DNA from: Tumebacillus amylolyticus
GTDB taxonomy: Bacteria; Bacillota; Bacilli; Tumebacillales; Tumebacillaceae
Direction of reading: 5' to 3'
Length of the DNA stretch: 64,000 nt
Assembly (NCBI RefSeq): GCF_016722965.1
Contig: NZ_JAEQNB010000001.1
Coordinates: forward strand, 434,001 to 498,000
This document shows positions 28,830-37,582 of this stretch, one piece after another. The position numbers were made by a program, and so were the translations under genes. Each line of letters opens with the position of its first letter. Within the stretch, counting starts at the first letter, position 1. Under the pieces are notes generated by a model that saw only the letters and a list, made by a program, of their open reading frames with translations, did not search any database and was not told the DNA's origin.

Positions 28830-28862
28830 TGATCCTGCAGAACTCCGGAGAAAGGTGATCTT

Positions 28863-30767
28863 ATGGTACAAAATGCCTGGGTTATACCCCTCTTTCCGCT
28901 GGTGGCCTACGTGCTCCTGTTCGTATTGGGGCGACGAGCGCAAGAGGGTATTGTAACAGCGATCAGCGTGCTGGCGGCACTCGCCGGCTTCCTTGTGTCC
29001 CTGTTGATTTTGTCGGATGTGAGCGCGAACGGCGCACAAGCACCGTACGTGTTCCACTGGCTGACGGTTGGCCAACACTCCTTGAGCATGGGCTTCGAAG
29101 TAACCCCGCTCAACGCGATGATGTTGACCGTCGTCACGTTCATCTCCACGCTGGTTCTGCTCTTCTCGAAGGGCTACCTGCACGGCGATGCGCGCTACTC
29201 GGTTTTCTATCAGTACTTGAACCTGTTTATCTTCTCGATGCTCGGTCTCGTCATCTCCCCGAACTTGCTGCAAGTCTACATCTTCTGGGAGTTGGTCGGT
29301 CTTTGCTCGTTCTTGCTCGTCGGTTTCTGGTATTTCAAACCGGAAGCGGCGGCGGCAGCGAAAAAGGCCTTCATCGTCACCCGAATCGGGGACGTCGGCC
29401 TGTTTATCGGGATCGTGTTGATCTACGTTGCGACCGGTACGTTTGAGTACTCGGGCGTTTTCGAAGCGTTCCAAGCGAAAAAGTTTGCGATTGACTGGAT
29501 CTCTCCGGAACACCTGATCACCCTCGTGGGGATCTTGGTCTTCATCGGGGCGATGGGGAAATCGGCGCAGTTCCCGCTTCACACCTGGTTGCCGGACGCA
29601 ATGGAAGGTCCGACTCCGGTATCTGCGCTCATCCACGCCGCCACCATGGTTGCAGCGGGTGTTTATCTCGTCGCCCGCGCGTTCCCGATCTTCGAAGCAT
29701 CTCCCGACACGCTGACCGTAATCGGCATCATCGGGGGCATCACGGCGATCTTCGCCGCGTTGATCGGTCTCACGCAAAACGACATCAAGCGCGTGGTTGC
29801 GTACTCGACCGTTTCGCAGCTCGGGTACATGGTCATGGCACTGGGCGTTTCGGCGTACACCGCTTCGACGTTCCACCTGATGACCCACGCGTTCTTCAAA
29901 GCTCTGCTCTTCTTGGCTTCCGGTTCGGTCATTCATGCGATTCACCACAACCAAGACATTCGCAAGATGGGTGGTCTGTGGAAGAAACTGCCGTTGACCG
30001 GTTGGACGTTCCTGATCGGGGCGCTCGCACTGTCCGGGATTCCGCCGTTTGCCGGCTTCTGGTCCAAGGACGAGATCTTGCTCGGTGCGCTGAACTCCGG
30101 CCACTACGTGTTGTTCACGCTGGCGTTGATCGCGGCGTTCTGCACGGCGTTCTATATCTTCCGCGTGTTCTTCATGACCTTCACGGGCGAGTTCCGCGGG
30201 GACAAGGAAGTCTACGATCATGCACACGAATCCGGTCCGGTGATGTCGATTCCGCTCGTGTTGCTCTCGATCATGGCGGTTGTCGTCGGGTTCTTGAACT
30301 CTCCGCTGATGGATCATGCGTTTGAACACTTCCTGTTCAAAGGCGGCGAAGAAATCGGCAACGTGTACGAAGCGAACTGGGGTCTGGCAGGTCTGGCCAC
30401 TCTGGTCGCGCTGGCGGGGATCGGACTTGCGTACCTCATGTACAAAAAGCAATCGATCAAGCCGGAAAGCTTGGCAAACGGTCCGCTGCGTCCGTTCTAC
30501 CAACTTTCGCTCAACAAGTTCTATGTGGATGAACTGTACCATGTTGCGATCGTGAAACCGGTCGTCTGGATCGGTCACATCCTCAACTTCATCGACAAAT
30601 GGATCGTCGACGGCATCGTTCACCTGTTTGGTGAAGGAACGTTCATCGGCTCGCTGGGCCTCAAGTACTCCCAGAACGGTCAAGTGCAAACCTACGGGTT
30701 GGTCACTTTGGTCGGGGCGGTGCTGTTGATCGGCTTTGCGATGTATGCAGTAGGGGGGGTTAAGTAG
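28863..30767 (+). CDS. nuoL: NADH-quinone oxidoreductase subunit L
   Basis: Distal antiporter-like proton pump, 634 residues with about 15-16 helices. Signature segments are FWELVGLCSFLLVGFW near 141, SAQFPLHTWLPDAMEGPTPV near 236, and the lysine- and histidine-bearing KRVVAYSTVSQLGYM near 310. A long C-terminal amphipathic (lateral) helix region is present (~480-610). Followed without gap by nuoM. Confidence 0.96.
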   Translation: MVQNAWVIPLFPLVAYVLLFVLGRRAQEGIVTAISVLAALAGFLVSLLILSDVSANGAQAPYVFHWLTVGQHSLSMGFEVTPLNAMMLTVVTFISTLVLLFSKGYLHGDARYSVFYQYLNLFIFSMLGLVISPNLLQVYIFWELVGLCSFLLVGFWYFKPEAAAAAKKAFIVTRIGDVGLFIGIVLIYVATGTFEYSGVFEAFQAKKFAIDWISPEHLITLVGILVFIGAMGKSAQFPLHTWLPDAMEGPTPVSALIHAATMVAAGVYLVARAFPIFEASPDTLTVIGIIGGITAIFAALIGLTQNDIKRVVAYSTVSQLGYMVMALGVSAYTASTFHLMTHAFFKALLFLASGSVIHAIHHNQDIRKMGGLWKKLPLTGWTFLIGALALSGIPPFAGFWSKDEILLGALNSGHYVLFTLALIAAFCTAFYIFRVFFMTFTGEFRGDKEVYDHAHESGPVMSIPLVLLSIMAVVVGFLNSPLMDHAFEHFLFKGGEEIGNVYEANWGLAGLATLVALAGIGLAYLMYKKQSIKPESLANGPLRPFYQLSLNKFYVDELYHVAIVKPVVWIGHILNFIDKWIVDGIVHLFGEGTFIGSLGLKYSQNGQVQTYGLVTLVGAVLLIGFAMYAVGGVK

Positions 30768-32285
30768 ATGATGGGGAATTTGTTGACGCTCATCGTATTC
30801 CTCCCGTTGCTTGGCGCTCTGATTCTCGGGTTTGTCCCGCGCTCTGCGAGCAGTCAACCCAAGGCCATCGCCTTGATCGCAACATTTCTTCCGCTGCTGT
30901 TCGCCGGCATCCTGTACGGGAATTTTGACGGCGCACAGCACGGGATGCAATTTACCGAATCGAAGGAATGGATTCATATCGCGCACGCCTTCCAAGACAA
31001 GGAGCTGGTCATCGGCTACTCCTTGGGGGTTGACGGTCTGTCGCTTCCGTTCCTGCTCTTGACCTCGATTGTGACGTTCCTCGGCGTGTTGGCGACGAAG
31101 TCCGTACAGCGCGTGAAGGAGTTCTTCATCTGGTACCTGATCTTGGTCACCGGTCTGTACGGCTGCTTCTTGGCCCAAGACCTGTTCCTGTTCTTCCTGT
31201 TCCTTGAGATGACGCTCGTGCCGATGTACTTCCTCATCGGAATCTGGGGCGGCGATCGCAAAGGGCAGGTGGCAACGAAGTTCTTGATCTACCGCGGTTT
31301 GGCTTCGGTAGGGATTCTCGTCTCCTTCGTGGCGCTGGCGTTCAAAGCGGCAGCCGTTACCGGGGTGATGACGATGGATATGACGTCGATTGCAAACGCC
31401 TTTGCGAAAGCTCCGGCCGATGTGATCTCGTCGAGTTTCAAACACGGGATCTTCCTCGTGCTGTTCCTCGCGATCTTGATCGAGGAAGCGTTCTTCCCGT
31501 TCCACACCTGGTTGCCGGATACGCATGAACAAGCGCCGTCCACGATCTCGATGGTCGTCGGGGGCGTGCTGATGAAAATCGGCGCGTACGTGCTGTTCCG
31601 CATCGGGGTCGGCATCTTGCCGGATGCCATTCAGTATTACGCGACGCTGATCGCTGTGATCGGGGTCATCAACATCGTGTACGCAGCACTTGTCGCGATG
31701 GTGCAAAAAGACTGGCGCCGACTGCTCGCGTTCTCCGCGATCTCGCACATGGGGGTTGTCCTCCTGGGCGTGGCGGCGCTGAACCAAGAGGGTCTGCAAG
31801 GCGGGATCTTCATGACGATCTCGTCCGGTCTGCTCTCCGGTCTGCTGTTCTTCTTGATCGGCGCGATCAAGGAACGCACCGGCACGACGGTGATCAACGC
31901 TCTGGGCGGTCTGTCCAAGCCGATGCCGATTCTGGCGGGCTTCCTGTTGGCCGCCGCGCTCGGATCGCTCGGCTTGCCGGGCATGAGTGGGTTCATCTCG
32001 GAGATCTTGGCGTTCATGGGTGCTTTTGCAGCGTTCCCGGGTCTGTCCGCTGTGGGTACGCTCGGCATCATCTTCGCCGCTGTCTACCTGCTGTGGGCGA
32101 TGCAACGCACCACCTACGGTCCGACGACGGCGCAATGGGAAGGCCTGTCTGACGCACGCGCGGTCGAATACGTGCCGATGGTCGTGTTCGTCGCTCTGAT
32201 CATCTTGATTGGTGTCTATCCGTCGATCCTCGGTGACCTGGTGAACCCCACGATTTCCTCATACGTCACGAGGATAGGAGGATAG
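30768..32285 (+). CDS. nuoM: NADH-quinone oxidoreductase subunit M
   Basis: Second antiporter-like proton pump, 505 residues, ~14 helices. Signatures are LFFLFLEMTLVPMYFLIG near 146, FFPFHTWLPDTHEQAPS near 245, and KDWRRLLAFSAISHMGVV near 315. Starts immediately after nuoL with its ribosome site inside nuoL (AGGGGGGG). Confidence 0.95.
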   Translation: MMGNLLTLIVFLPLLGALILGFVPRSASSQPKAIALIATFLPLLFAGILYGNFDGAQHGMQFTESKEWIHIAHAFQDKELVIGYSLGVDGLSLPFLLLTSIVTFLGVLATKSVQRVKEFFIWYLILVTGLYGCFLAQDLFLFFLFLEMTLVPMYFLIGIWGGDRKGQVATKFLIYRGLASVGILVSFVALAFKAAAVTGVMTMDMTSIANAFAKAPADVISSSFKHGIFLVLFLAILIEEAFFPFHTWLPDTHEQAPSTISMVVGGVLMKIGAYVLFRIGVGILPDAIQYYATLIAVIGVINIVYAALVAMVQKDWRRLLAFSAISHMGVVLLGVAALNQEGLQGGIFMTISSGLLSGLLFFLIGAIKERTGTTVINALGGLSKPMPILAGFLLAAALGSLGLPGMSGFISEILAFMGAFAAFPGLSAVGTLGIIFAAVYLLWAMQRTTYGPTTAQWEGLSDARAVEYVPMVVFVALIILIGVYPSILGDLVNPTISSYVTRIGG

Positions 32286-32289
32286 TTCC

Positions 32290-33825
32290 ATGAATGCGAT
32301 GAACGGTGTTACACAACTTGCATTTCCTGATGTCTGGCACGTCATGTCGCCGGAGATCATCTTGATTCTGGGCGGTTTCTTGATTCTCGTGCTCGATCTG
32401 TTCATGAGCAAGGAGAGCTCTCGTCGCCTCTCGCCGCAACTGGGGATTCTGTTCCTGATCGCGGCGTTCGTCCTGACCATTCGCAACTTCGGCATCGTCG
32501 CAGACAATGCGGCGGCCGGAACGGGCGAGATGGTCAACCTCTCGAACATGCTCTACGTCCTCGATGACTTCGGCAACGTGTTCAAACTCTTGTTCACGGC
32601 GGGGACGGCGATCGTCCTGCTGATGTCGATGGACTTCTTCAAGCACAACTTGGAAGTCAAAGTCGCCGAGTACACGTACATCATGCTCTTCGCGACTGTC
32701 GGTGCGATGGTCATGGCGTCCGCGCTCGACCTGATCACCCTGTTCGTCGGCCTTGAACTGCTCTCGATCTCGTCTTATGTGCTGGTGGCGATGCGTCGCA
32801 ACCACGCGAAGTCGACCGAGGGTGCGATGAAGTACCTCGTCATCGGTTCGATCGCTTCGGCGATGGCTCTGTACGGGATGTCGTTCATCTACGGCGTCAC
32901 CGGCCAGACCAACCTGGCGATGGGCGCAGGGACGATGCTGCAACTCTGGGATCAGTTCAAGCCGTTGCTCGTCCTCGGCTTCCTGCTCATGCTGGTCGGT
33001 TTCGGGGTAAAAGTGGCGCTGGTTCCGTTCCACCAATGGGCACCTGACACCTACGAAGGTGCGGGCAACCCGGTGACTTCGTTCCTCGCGGTCGTGTCCA
33101 AAGCGGCAGGCTTCGCGCTGATCTTGCGCGTGTTCCTGTGGGGCTTCTCCCGCGAGTTTGGCGACATCTACATCTACCTCGTCATCCTCGCGGCGGTCAC
33201 GATGGTGATCGGGAACGTGGCGGCGCTTTCGCAGAAGAACATCAAACGCCTGCTCGCTTACTCCTCCGTCGCTCAAGCCGGGTATCTCTTGATCCCGCTG
33301 GCGACGCTTGGCAAGGGCAGTGCCATCGACAACATCTGGTTGTCGCTGGGTGAGACGGTGTTCTACCTCGTGGCGTATCTGTTCATGACGATGGGCGCGT
33401 TCGCCGTGCTGAGCGTTGTGACGCGCAACGGGGGCAACGAAACGCTCGAATCGTTCCGCGGTCTCTGGAAGCGTTCGCCGTTCCTCGCCGTGTCGATGGC
33501 GGTGTTCATGCTCTCGATGGCAGGGATGCCGTTGACCGCCGGTTTCGTCGGGAAGTTTTACATCTTCCTGAGCACGATCAACACGGAAATGTACTGGCTC
33601 GGCGGCCTGTTGTTCGCAACTTCGGCCATCGCGTTCTACTACTACTTCGGCGTGCTCAAAGCGATCTTCTTCAAAGACAGCGCCGTGGAATCCCACGACA
33701 AAATCGAAGTTCCGACTTCGATTGCCGTCACCATCGCCATCGGCCTGATCGGCACGATTGCGCTGGGGGTCTTCCCGGACTTGCTGATGAAAGTTCTGAA
33801 CGGACTGCACTGGTTCGGACAATAA
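32290..33825 (+). CDS. nuoN: NADH-quinone oxidoreductase subunit N
   Basis: Third antiporter-like pump, 511 residues, ~14 helices. Signatures are LFVGLELLSISSYVLVAMRR near 154, VALVPFHQWAPDTYEGAGNP near 240 and KNIKRLLAYSSVAQAGY near 316. Last gene of the operon, which has no nuoE, nuoF or nuoG; a terminator follows. Confidence 0.95.
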   Translation: MNAMNGVTQLAFPDVWHVMSPEIILILGGFLILVLDLFMSKESSRRLSPQLGILFLIAAFVLTIRNFGIVADNAAAGTGEMVNLSNMLYVLDDFGNVFKLLFTAGTAIVLLMSMDFFKHNLEVKVAEYTYIMLFATVGAMVMASALDLITLFVGLELLSISSYVLVAMRRNHAKSTEGAMKYLVIGSIASAMALYGMSFIYGVTGQTNLAMGAGTMLQLWDQFKPLLVLGFLLMLVGFGVKVALVPFHQWAPDTYEGAGNPVTSFLAVVSKAAGFALILRVFLWGFSREFGDIYIYLVILAAVTMVIGNVAALSQKNIKRLLAYSSVAQAGYLLIPLATLGKGSAIDNIWLSLGETVFYLVAYLFMTMGAFAVLSVVTRNGGNETLESFRGLWKRSPFLAVSMAVFMLSMAGMPLTAGFVGKFYIFLSTINTEMYWLGGLLFATSAIAFYYYFGVLKAIFFKDSAVESHDKIEVPTSIAVTIAIGLIGTIALGVFPDLLMKVLNGLHWFGQ

Positions 33826-33829
33826 CAAA

Positions 33830-33868
33830 AAAAAGACTCAGGTCCTCACGGGCCTGAGTCTTTTTTTA
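33830..33868 (+). terminator. Rho-independent terminator of the nuo operon
   Basis: AAAGACTCAGG / CCTGAGTCTTT around TCCTCACGGG, with A-run before and T-run after. Confidence 0.94.
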
Positions 33869-33960
33869 TGGGCAGTACCAAAGTACGGTACCCTCCAACC
33901 GCGCAGTATGGTAGAATCGAGGTTGTATGTATGAACCCGTGAGTCAGGAGGAATCCCCTC

Positions 33961-34209
33961 ATGCCCTTGGAGCAAGTCGCAACCGATGTGGGTTGGATGG
34001 CAGGGCTCAACATGGTGTTGTTGCTGTTCGGGATCTTGATTGCGTGGTACAGCTTGCAGGCGGTGCGTTGGGATGTGTTCGTCAAGGACCCCAAGGGCCG
34101 ACCGGCGGCGGTGCTCCGGTTGTTGCTTTCCGTGACACTGGGCTACTCCCTCATGAAATTCGTCAGCGACTACGTGTCCTTGTCCTCGATGCTGAAACAT
34201 CTTTTCTAG
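33961..34209 (+). CDS. ywzB: DUF1146 (YwzB) small membrane protein
   Basis: An 82-residue protein with two membrane helices (about 13-35 and 50-70) and the short conserved loop VRWDVFVKDPKGRPA, as in the YwzB/DUF1146 family. Function is unknown. It sits before ywmB and murA, as in B. subtilis. Ribosome site CAGGAGGAA. Confidence 0.85.
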   Translation: MPLEQVATDVGWMAGLNMVLLLFGILIAWYSLQAVRWDVFVKDPKGRPAAVLRLLLSVTLGYSLMKFVSDYVSLSSMLKHLF

Positions 34210-34292
34210 AAATCTAGCAAGTAGAGTATAAATGCTCTCCCCCGCGTCCAGAATGGGTAGTATCATTCACACGGCGTTGGGAGAGATACTCT

Positions 34293-35054
34293 ATGAAAAA
34301 AATCGGCATCGTTGGCGTCATCCTCTGCTTGTTGATTGCAACCTACAGCGTGATTCAAACCCGTCAACAGACGGTGGCAAGTCAGGCGGACACGGGTGAT
34401 TTCCTCGCCCAAGCGTTCGCCGCGACCAAAGCGGATGTGGAAGGCTACACCGTTCACAACTGGTCTCTCGTGGACAAGGAATTCCACACCCCCGACCAAC
34501 TGAAAGCGCTCGGCCAGAAACTCAACAAGACCTTTGCCATGCAAAACGCCAAGGAGTCGCAAGATTCTGCAGGCGATCAGAACGCCTACACCTTGCGCGG
34601 AACGACGGCTGTCGGCGGTACGGCGCAGATCGTACTGACTTCGATGAAGTTCCAAGACAAAGCCCCGCAAACGGTGCTGGTGCTGCGCGTCGAACGCGAA
34701 GCCACAGACCTCGGCGGTTTCAAGGAAGCGATTCAAGGTGTGCGCGAAACGGTCTCGGAAGCGAATGCAATCCCACAAATTAGCACTTGTATCAAAGGTT
34801 TACGTGCTGATAAAATGAGTGACGGTTCCTCGAACTCTTTGATCCAAAACGTGTTTCAAACGGTGAAGGCCAAGGAGATCGAAGGGGTTCGCTCGGAACT
34901 TGTGACCAGTCTGTCCGGCTATTCTCCTCTAACCAAGGATTACATAGTCACCAACGGAAACAAGATGAACCTGCAAGTCGCCGTCCACTACGACGCGCAT
35001 CTCGACAAGACGCGTGTTCTGGTCGGCTCCCCGATTGTGACGATTGAATATTAG
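34293..35054 (+). CDS. ywmB: YwmB-family membrane-anchored protein (DUF1779)
   Basis: A 253-residue protein with an N-terminal hydrophobic helix (about 3-20) that may be a signal anchor, and an extracytoplasmic TATA-box-binding-like alpha/beta repeat, the YwmB fold. Function is unknown; it is always close to murA and spoIID in Bacillales, suggesting a cell-wall or sporulation role. The ribosome site GGGAGAG (34279-34285) can pair with CTCTCCC (34235-34241) in the leader. Confidence 0.8.
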   Translation: MKKIGIVGVILCLLIATYSVIQTRQQTVASQADTGDFLAQAFAATKADVEGYTVHNWSLVDKEFHTPDQLKALGQKLNKTFAMQNAKESQDSAGDQNAYTLRGTTAVGGTAQIVLTSMKFQDKAPQTVLVLRVEREATDLGGFKEAIQGVRETVSEANAIPQISTCIKGLRADKMSDGSSNSLIQNVFQTVKAKEIEGVRSELVTSLSGYSPLTKDYIVTNGNKMNLQVAVHYDAHLDKTRVLVGSPIVTIEY

Positions 35055-35069
35055 GGTGGAGGGTCACCA

Positions 35070-36356
35070 TTGGCACTTATCGTCGTTCAGGGCGGACAAC
35101 GCCTAGAAGGCACCGTGCGTGCGTACGGTGCCAAGAATGCAGTTTTGCCGATTCTGGCAGCCACGCTGTTGCCCGAGTCCGGTGCCTCTCTCTTGGATCA
35201 GGTGCCACCGCTCTCTGACGTATACCACCTGCGCGGGATCTTGGACGCGCTCGGCTGCGTCACGGAGGAACTCGGCGACGGGAAACTGCGCCTCACTGCA
35301 CAACATGTTGATACAACAGAAGCGCCGACAGAGTTGGTCTCCAAACTGCGGGCTTCTTTTCTCGTTATGGGCCCTTTGTTGGCACGATTTGGAAAGGCAC
35401 GCGTCGGCATGCCCGGCGGGTGTTCGATCGGCTCGCGTCCGATCGACCTGCACTTGGAGGGCTTTGCAGCGCTCGGCGCCGAGATTGAAATCGGCGAGAC
35501 GTTTATTGAAGCAACGGCACCGACAGGACGCTTGAAGGGGGCTTCCATCCCTTTGCGTTTTGCCAGTGTCGGCGCCACGCAGAACTTGATGATGGCCGCC
35601 GTGCTCGCAGAGGGCAAGACGGTCATCGAAAACGCAGCGTGTGAGCCGGAGATCGTCGATCTCGCCGACTTCCTCAATGCGATGGGAGCCGATGTCCGCG
35701 ACGCGGGCACGGCGACGATGACCATCTACGGCGTCGACTCGTTGCGCGGCGCGAACCATTCGATCATCCCGGATCGCATCGAAGCGGGGACGTTCCTCGT
35801 CGCCGGTGCGATCACGGGCGGCAACGTTCTCGTCGAAGGAGCGCAAGCGCAACATCTGCGCCCCGTGATCGAGAAACTTCGCGAAGCCGGAGCTCAGATC
35901 ACCGAGGAAAAAAACGCCCTGCGCGTCGTGCGCACAGGTCGTTTGCGTCCCCTCGACGTCACCACCGGCGTGCATCCGGGCTACCCGACCGACATGCAAG
36001 CGCAGATGTCGGCGTTGCTCGCGGTGACGCCGGGCACGTCGTATGTGACGGAGACGGTGTTTGAGAACCGCTTTCAACACTTTGACGAACTGGCACTCAT
36101 GGGAGCAAATGTACGTATCGATGGCCGCACTGCGGTCGTCACCGGCGTCAACCGCCTGCAAGGGGCCGACGTGACGGCGACCGACCTGCGCGCCGGAGCT
36201 GCGATGATTCTCGCCGGCCTCGTTGCCGAGGGAGAGACTCGCATCCACGCCATCCACCACATCGAACGCGGCTACGTAGACGTCGTCGAACGCTTCCGAG
36301 CGCTCGGGGCCGACCTGCGCAAAACGGAAGATGTGCGGGAACTGCAACTGAAGTAA
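35070..36356 (+). CDS. murA: UDP-N-acetylglucosamine 1-carboxyvinyltransferase (MurA)
   Basis: First committed step of peptidoglycan synthesis: transfers enolpyruvate from PEP to UDP-GlcNAc; the target of fosfomycin. The 428-residue product shows Lys22-Asn23 in YGAKNAVLPIL and the catalytic Cys118 in GMPGGCSIGSRPIDLHL; since the Cys is present, fosfomycin sensitivity is expected. The start is a TTG at 35070 with a strong GGTGGAGGG ribosome site seven bases upstream; no ATG fits as well. Confidence 0.97.
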   Translation: MALIVVQGGQRLEGTVRAYGAKNAVLPILAATLLPESGASLLDQVPPLSDVYHLRGILDALGCVTEELGDGKLRLTAQHVDTTEAPTELVSKLRASFLVMGPLLARFGKARVGMPGGCSIGSRPIDLHLEGFAALGAEIEIGETFIEATAPTGRLKGASIPLRFASVGATQNLMMAAVLAEGKTVIENAACEPEIVDLADFLNAMGADVRDAGTATMTIYGVDSLRGANHSIIPDRIEAGTFLVAGAITGGNVLVEGAQAQHLRPVIEKLREAGAQITEEKNALRVVRTGRLRPLDVTTGVHPGYPTDMQAQMSALLAVTPGTSYVTETVFENRFQHFDELALMGANVRIDGRTAVVTGVNRLQGADVTATDLRAGAAMILAGLVAEGETRIHAIHHIERGYVDVVERFRALGADLRKTEDVRELQLK

Positions 36357-36363
36357 GTGAAAC

Positions 36364-36407
36364 GAAAAACGACTCTGGTATCCCGCATACCAGAGTCGTT
36401 TTTTTTC
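36364..36407 (+). terminator. Rho-independent terminator after murA
   Basis: AACGACTCTGGTA / TACCAGAGTCGTT around TCCCGCA, then eight T. The word GACTCTGGTA recurs once at 36431, outside the hairpin. Confidence 0.94.
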
Positions 36408-36434
36408 ATAACGCCTCCCACTCTCTCATAGACT
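36408..36434 (+). promoter_or_regulatory. Sigma-E-type promoter of spoIID
   Basis: ATA (36408-36410), a 16-bp spacer and CATAGACT (36427-36434), against the sigma-E pattern ATA-N16-18-CATACAnT (one mismatch). spoIID is a classic sigma-E gene, so context agrees. Confidence 0.6.
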
Positions 36435-36471
36435 CTGGTAGACACTCTGAGAATGGAGGATCTTCACCCTT

Positions 36472-37488
36472 ATGACCAAAAAGACCTGGCTCCTGATCCC
36501 ACTGCTCATCCTCGCGCTGATCACTGCAACGGTGCTCGTGCCCTCGGCGTTCGTCACGCTGTGGCCGTCGAGTGCCAAACAGAACGCCTCCACCTCGCCA
36601 AGCCTCGTGGAATTGGACAACCAAGACGATTTCGAAATCAAAGTCTACCTCAAAGACCAAGACAAGATCGTCCCGATGAGCCTGGAGAAATACGTGCGCG
36701 GTGTCGTGGCGGCCGAGATGCCGATCACGTTCCAAGACGAAGCGTTAAAAGCCCAAGCCGTTGCCGCTCGCACCTACGTCGTGCGTCGTCTCCTCGCCGG
36801 GACGAAGACCGAGCAAGGGGCGGACGTCAGCGACGACCACAACGACGGGCAGGCCTATTCCACCGACGAGAAGCTCCAGAAGAACTGGGGCATGTTCAAC
36901 TACCCGAAGAACATCTCCAAAATCAACAACGCCGTCAACGCCACCAAAGGCAAAGTCTTGCTCTACCAAGGCAAGCCGATTGAAGCTTTGTTCTTCTCAA
37001 CCTCCAGCGGCAAGACGGAGAATTCCGAAGACTACTGGGGCAAGGAAGTTCCTTATTTGCGTTCGGTCGACTCTCCGTGGGACTTGAAATCGGAGAAGTA
37101 TGCGGCCGACCTGACGCTTTCGCTCGTGGACTTCTCCTCGAAACTCGGCATCACCGCCGTTTCTGCTTCCACGATGAGCAAGTTGATCGCTCCCGTGGAG
37201 CGCACCGTCGCCGATCATATCAAGAAGATCAAAGTCGGGGACAAAGTGTTCAGCGGCCCGGACTTCCGCAAACTGCTCGGACTGCGCTCGACGATGTTCA
37301 CGTGGGAGATCGACCGCGGGAACAACACGATCGTGTTTCACACCAAAGGCTACGGCCACGACGTTGGCCTCTCCCAATACGGGGCGGACGGAATGGCCAA
37401 GGAAGGGAAAAAAGCGGAGGAGATCCTCCTGCACTACTACCAAGGCGTGCAGGTTGGCAACGCCCGCGATTTGTTGCAAACGAAGTAG
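36472..37488 (+). CDS. spoIID: Stage II sporulation protein D (lytic transglycosylase)
   Basis: Mother-cell peptidoglycan lytic transglycosylase that, with SpoIIM and SpoIIP, thins the septal wall and drives engulfment. The 338-residue protein has an N-terminal membrane anchor (about 6-28) and the SpoIID domain: KYVRGVVAAEMPITFQDEALKAQAVAART with the catalytic glutamate at 82, FFSTSSGKTENSEDYW, and the C-terminal TKGYGHDVGLSQYGADGMA zinc-site region. Order murA-spoIID is as in B. subtilis. Ribosome site TGGAGGA. Confidence 0.96.
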   Translation: MTKKTWLLIPLLILALITATVLVPSAFVTLWPSSAKQNASTSPSLVELDNQDDFEIKVYLKDQDKIVPMSLEKYVRGVVAAEMPITFQDEALKAQAVAARTYVVRRLLAGTKTEQGADVSDDHNDGQAYSTDEKLQKNWGMFNYPKNISKINNAVNATKGKVLLYQGKPIEALFFSTSSGKTENSEDYWGKEVPYLRSVDSPWDLKSEKYAADLTLSLVDFSSKLGITAVSASTMSKLIAPVERTVADHIKKIKVGDKVFSGPDFRKLLGLRSTMFTWEIDRGNNTIVFHTKGYGHDVGLSQYGADGMAKEGKKAEEILLHYYQGVQVGNARDLLQTK

Positions 37489-37533
37489 TGTGCGCAGACT
37501 TCTGTTTTTTTATCAAAAATCTCCGGGGGACAT

Positions 37534-37563
37534 GTTTATCAATCTCACAATGGGGTGAGAATG
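37534..37563 (+). promoter_or_regulatory. Sigma-F-type promoter of spoIIQ
   Basis: GTTTA (37534-37538), a 15-bp spacer and GGTGAGAATG (37554-37563), against sigma-F GYATA-N15-GGNRANANTW. The -10 fits well except at its last base, and the -35 has one mismatch. spoIIQ is a standard forespore sigma-F gene. Confidence 0.6.
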
Positions 37564-37582
37564 TCTTCTAGAGGTGATTGAT

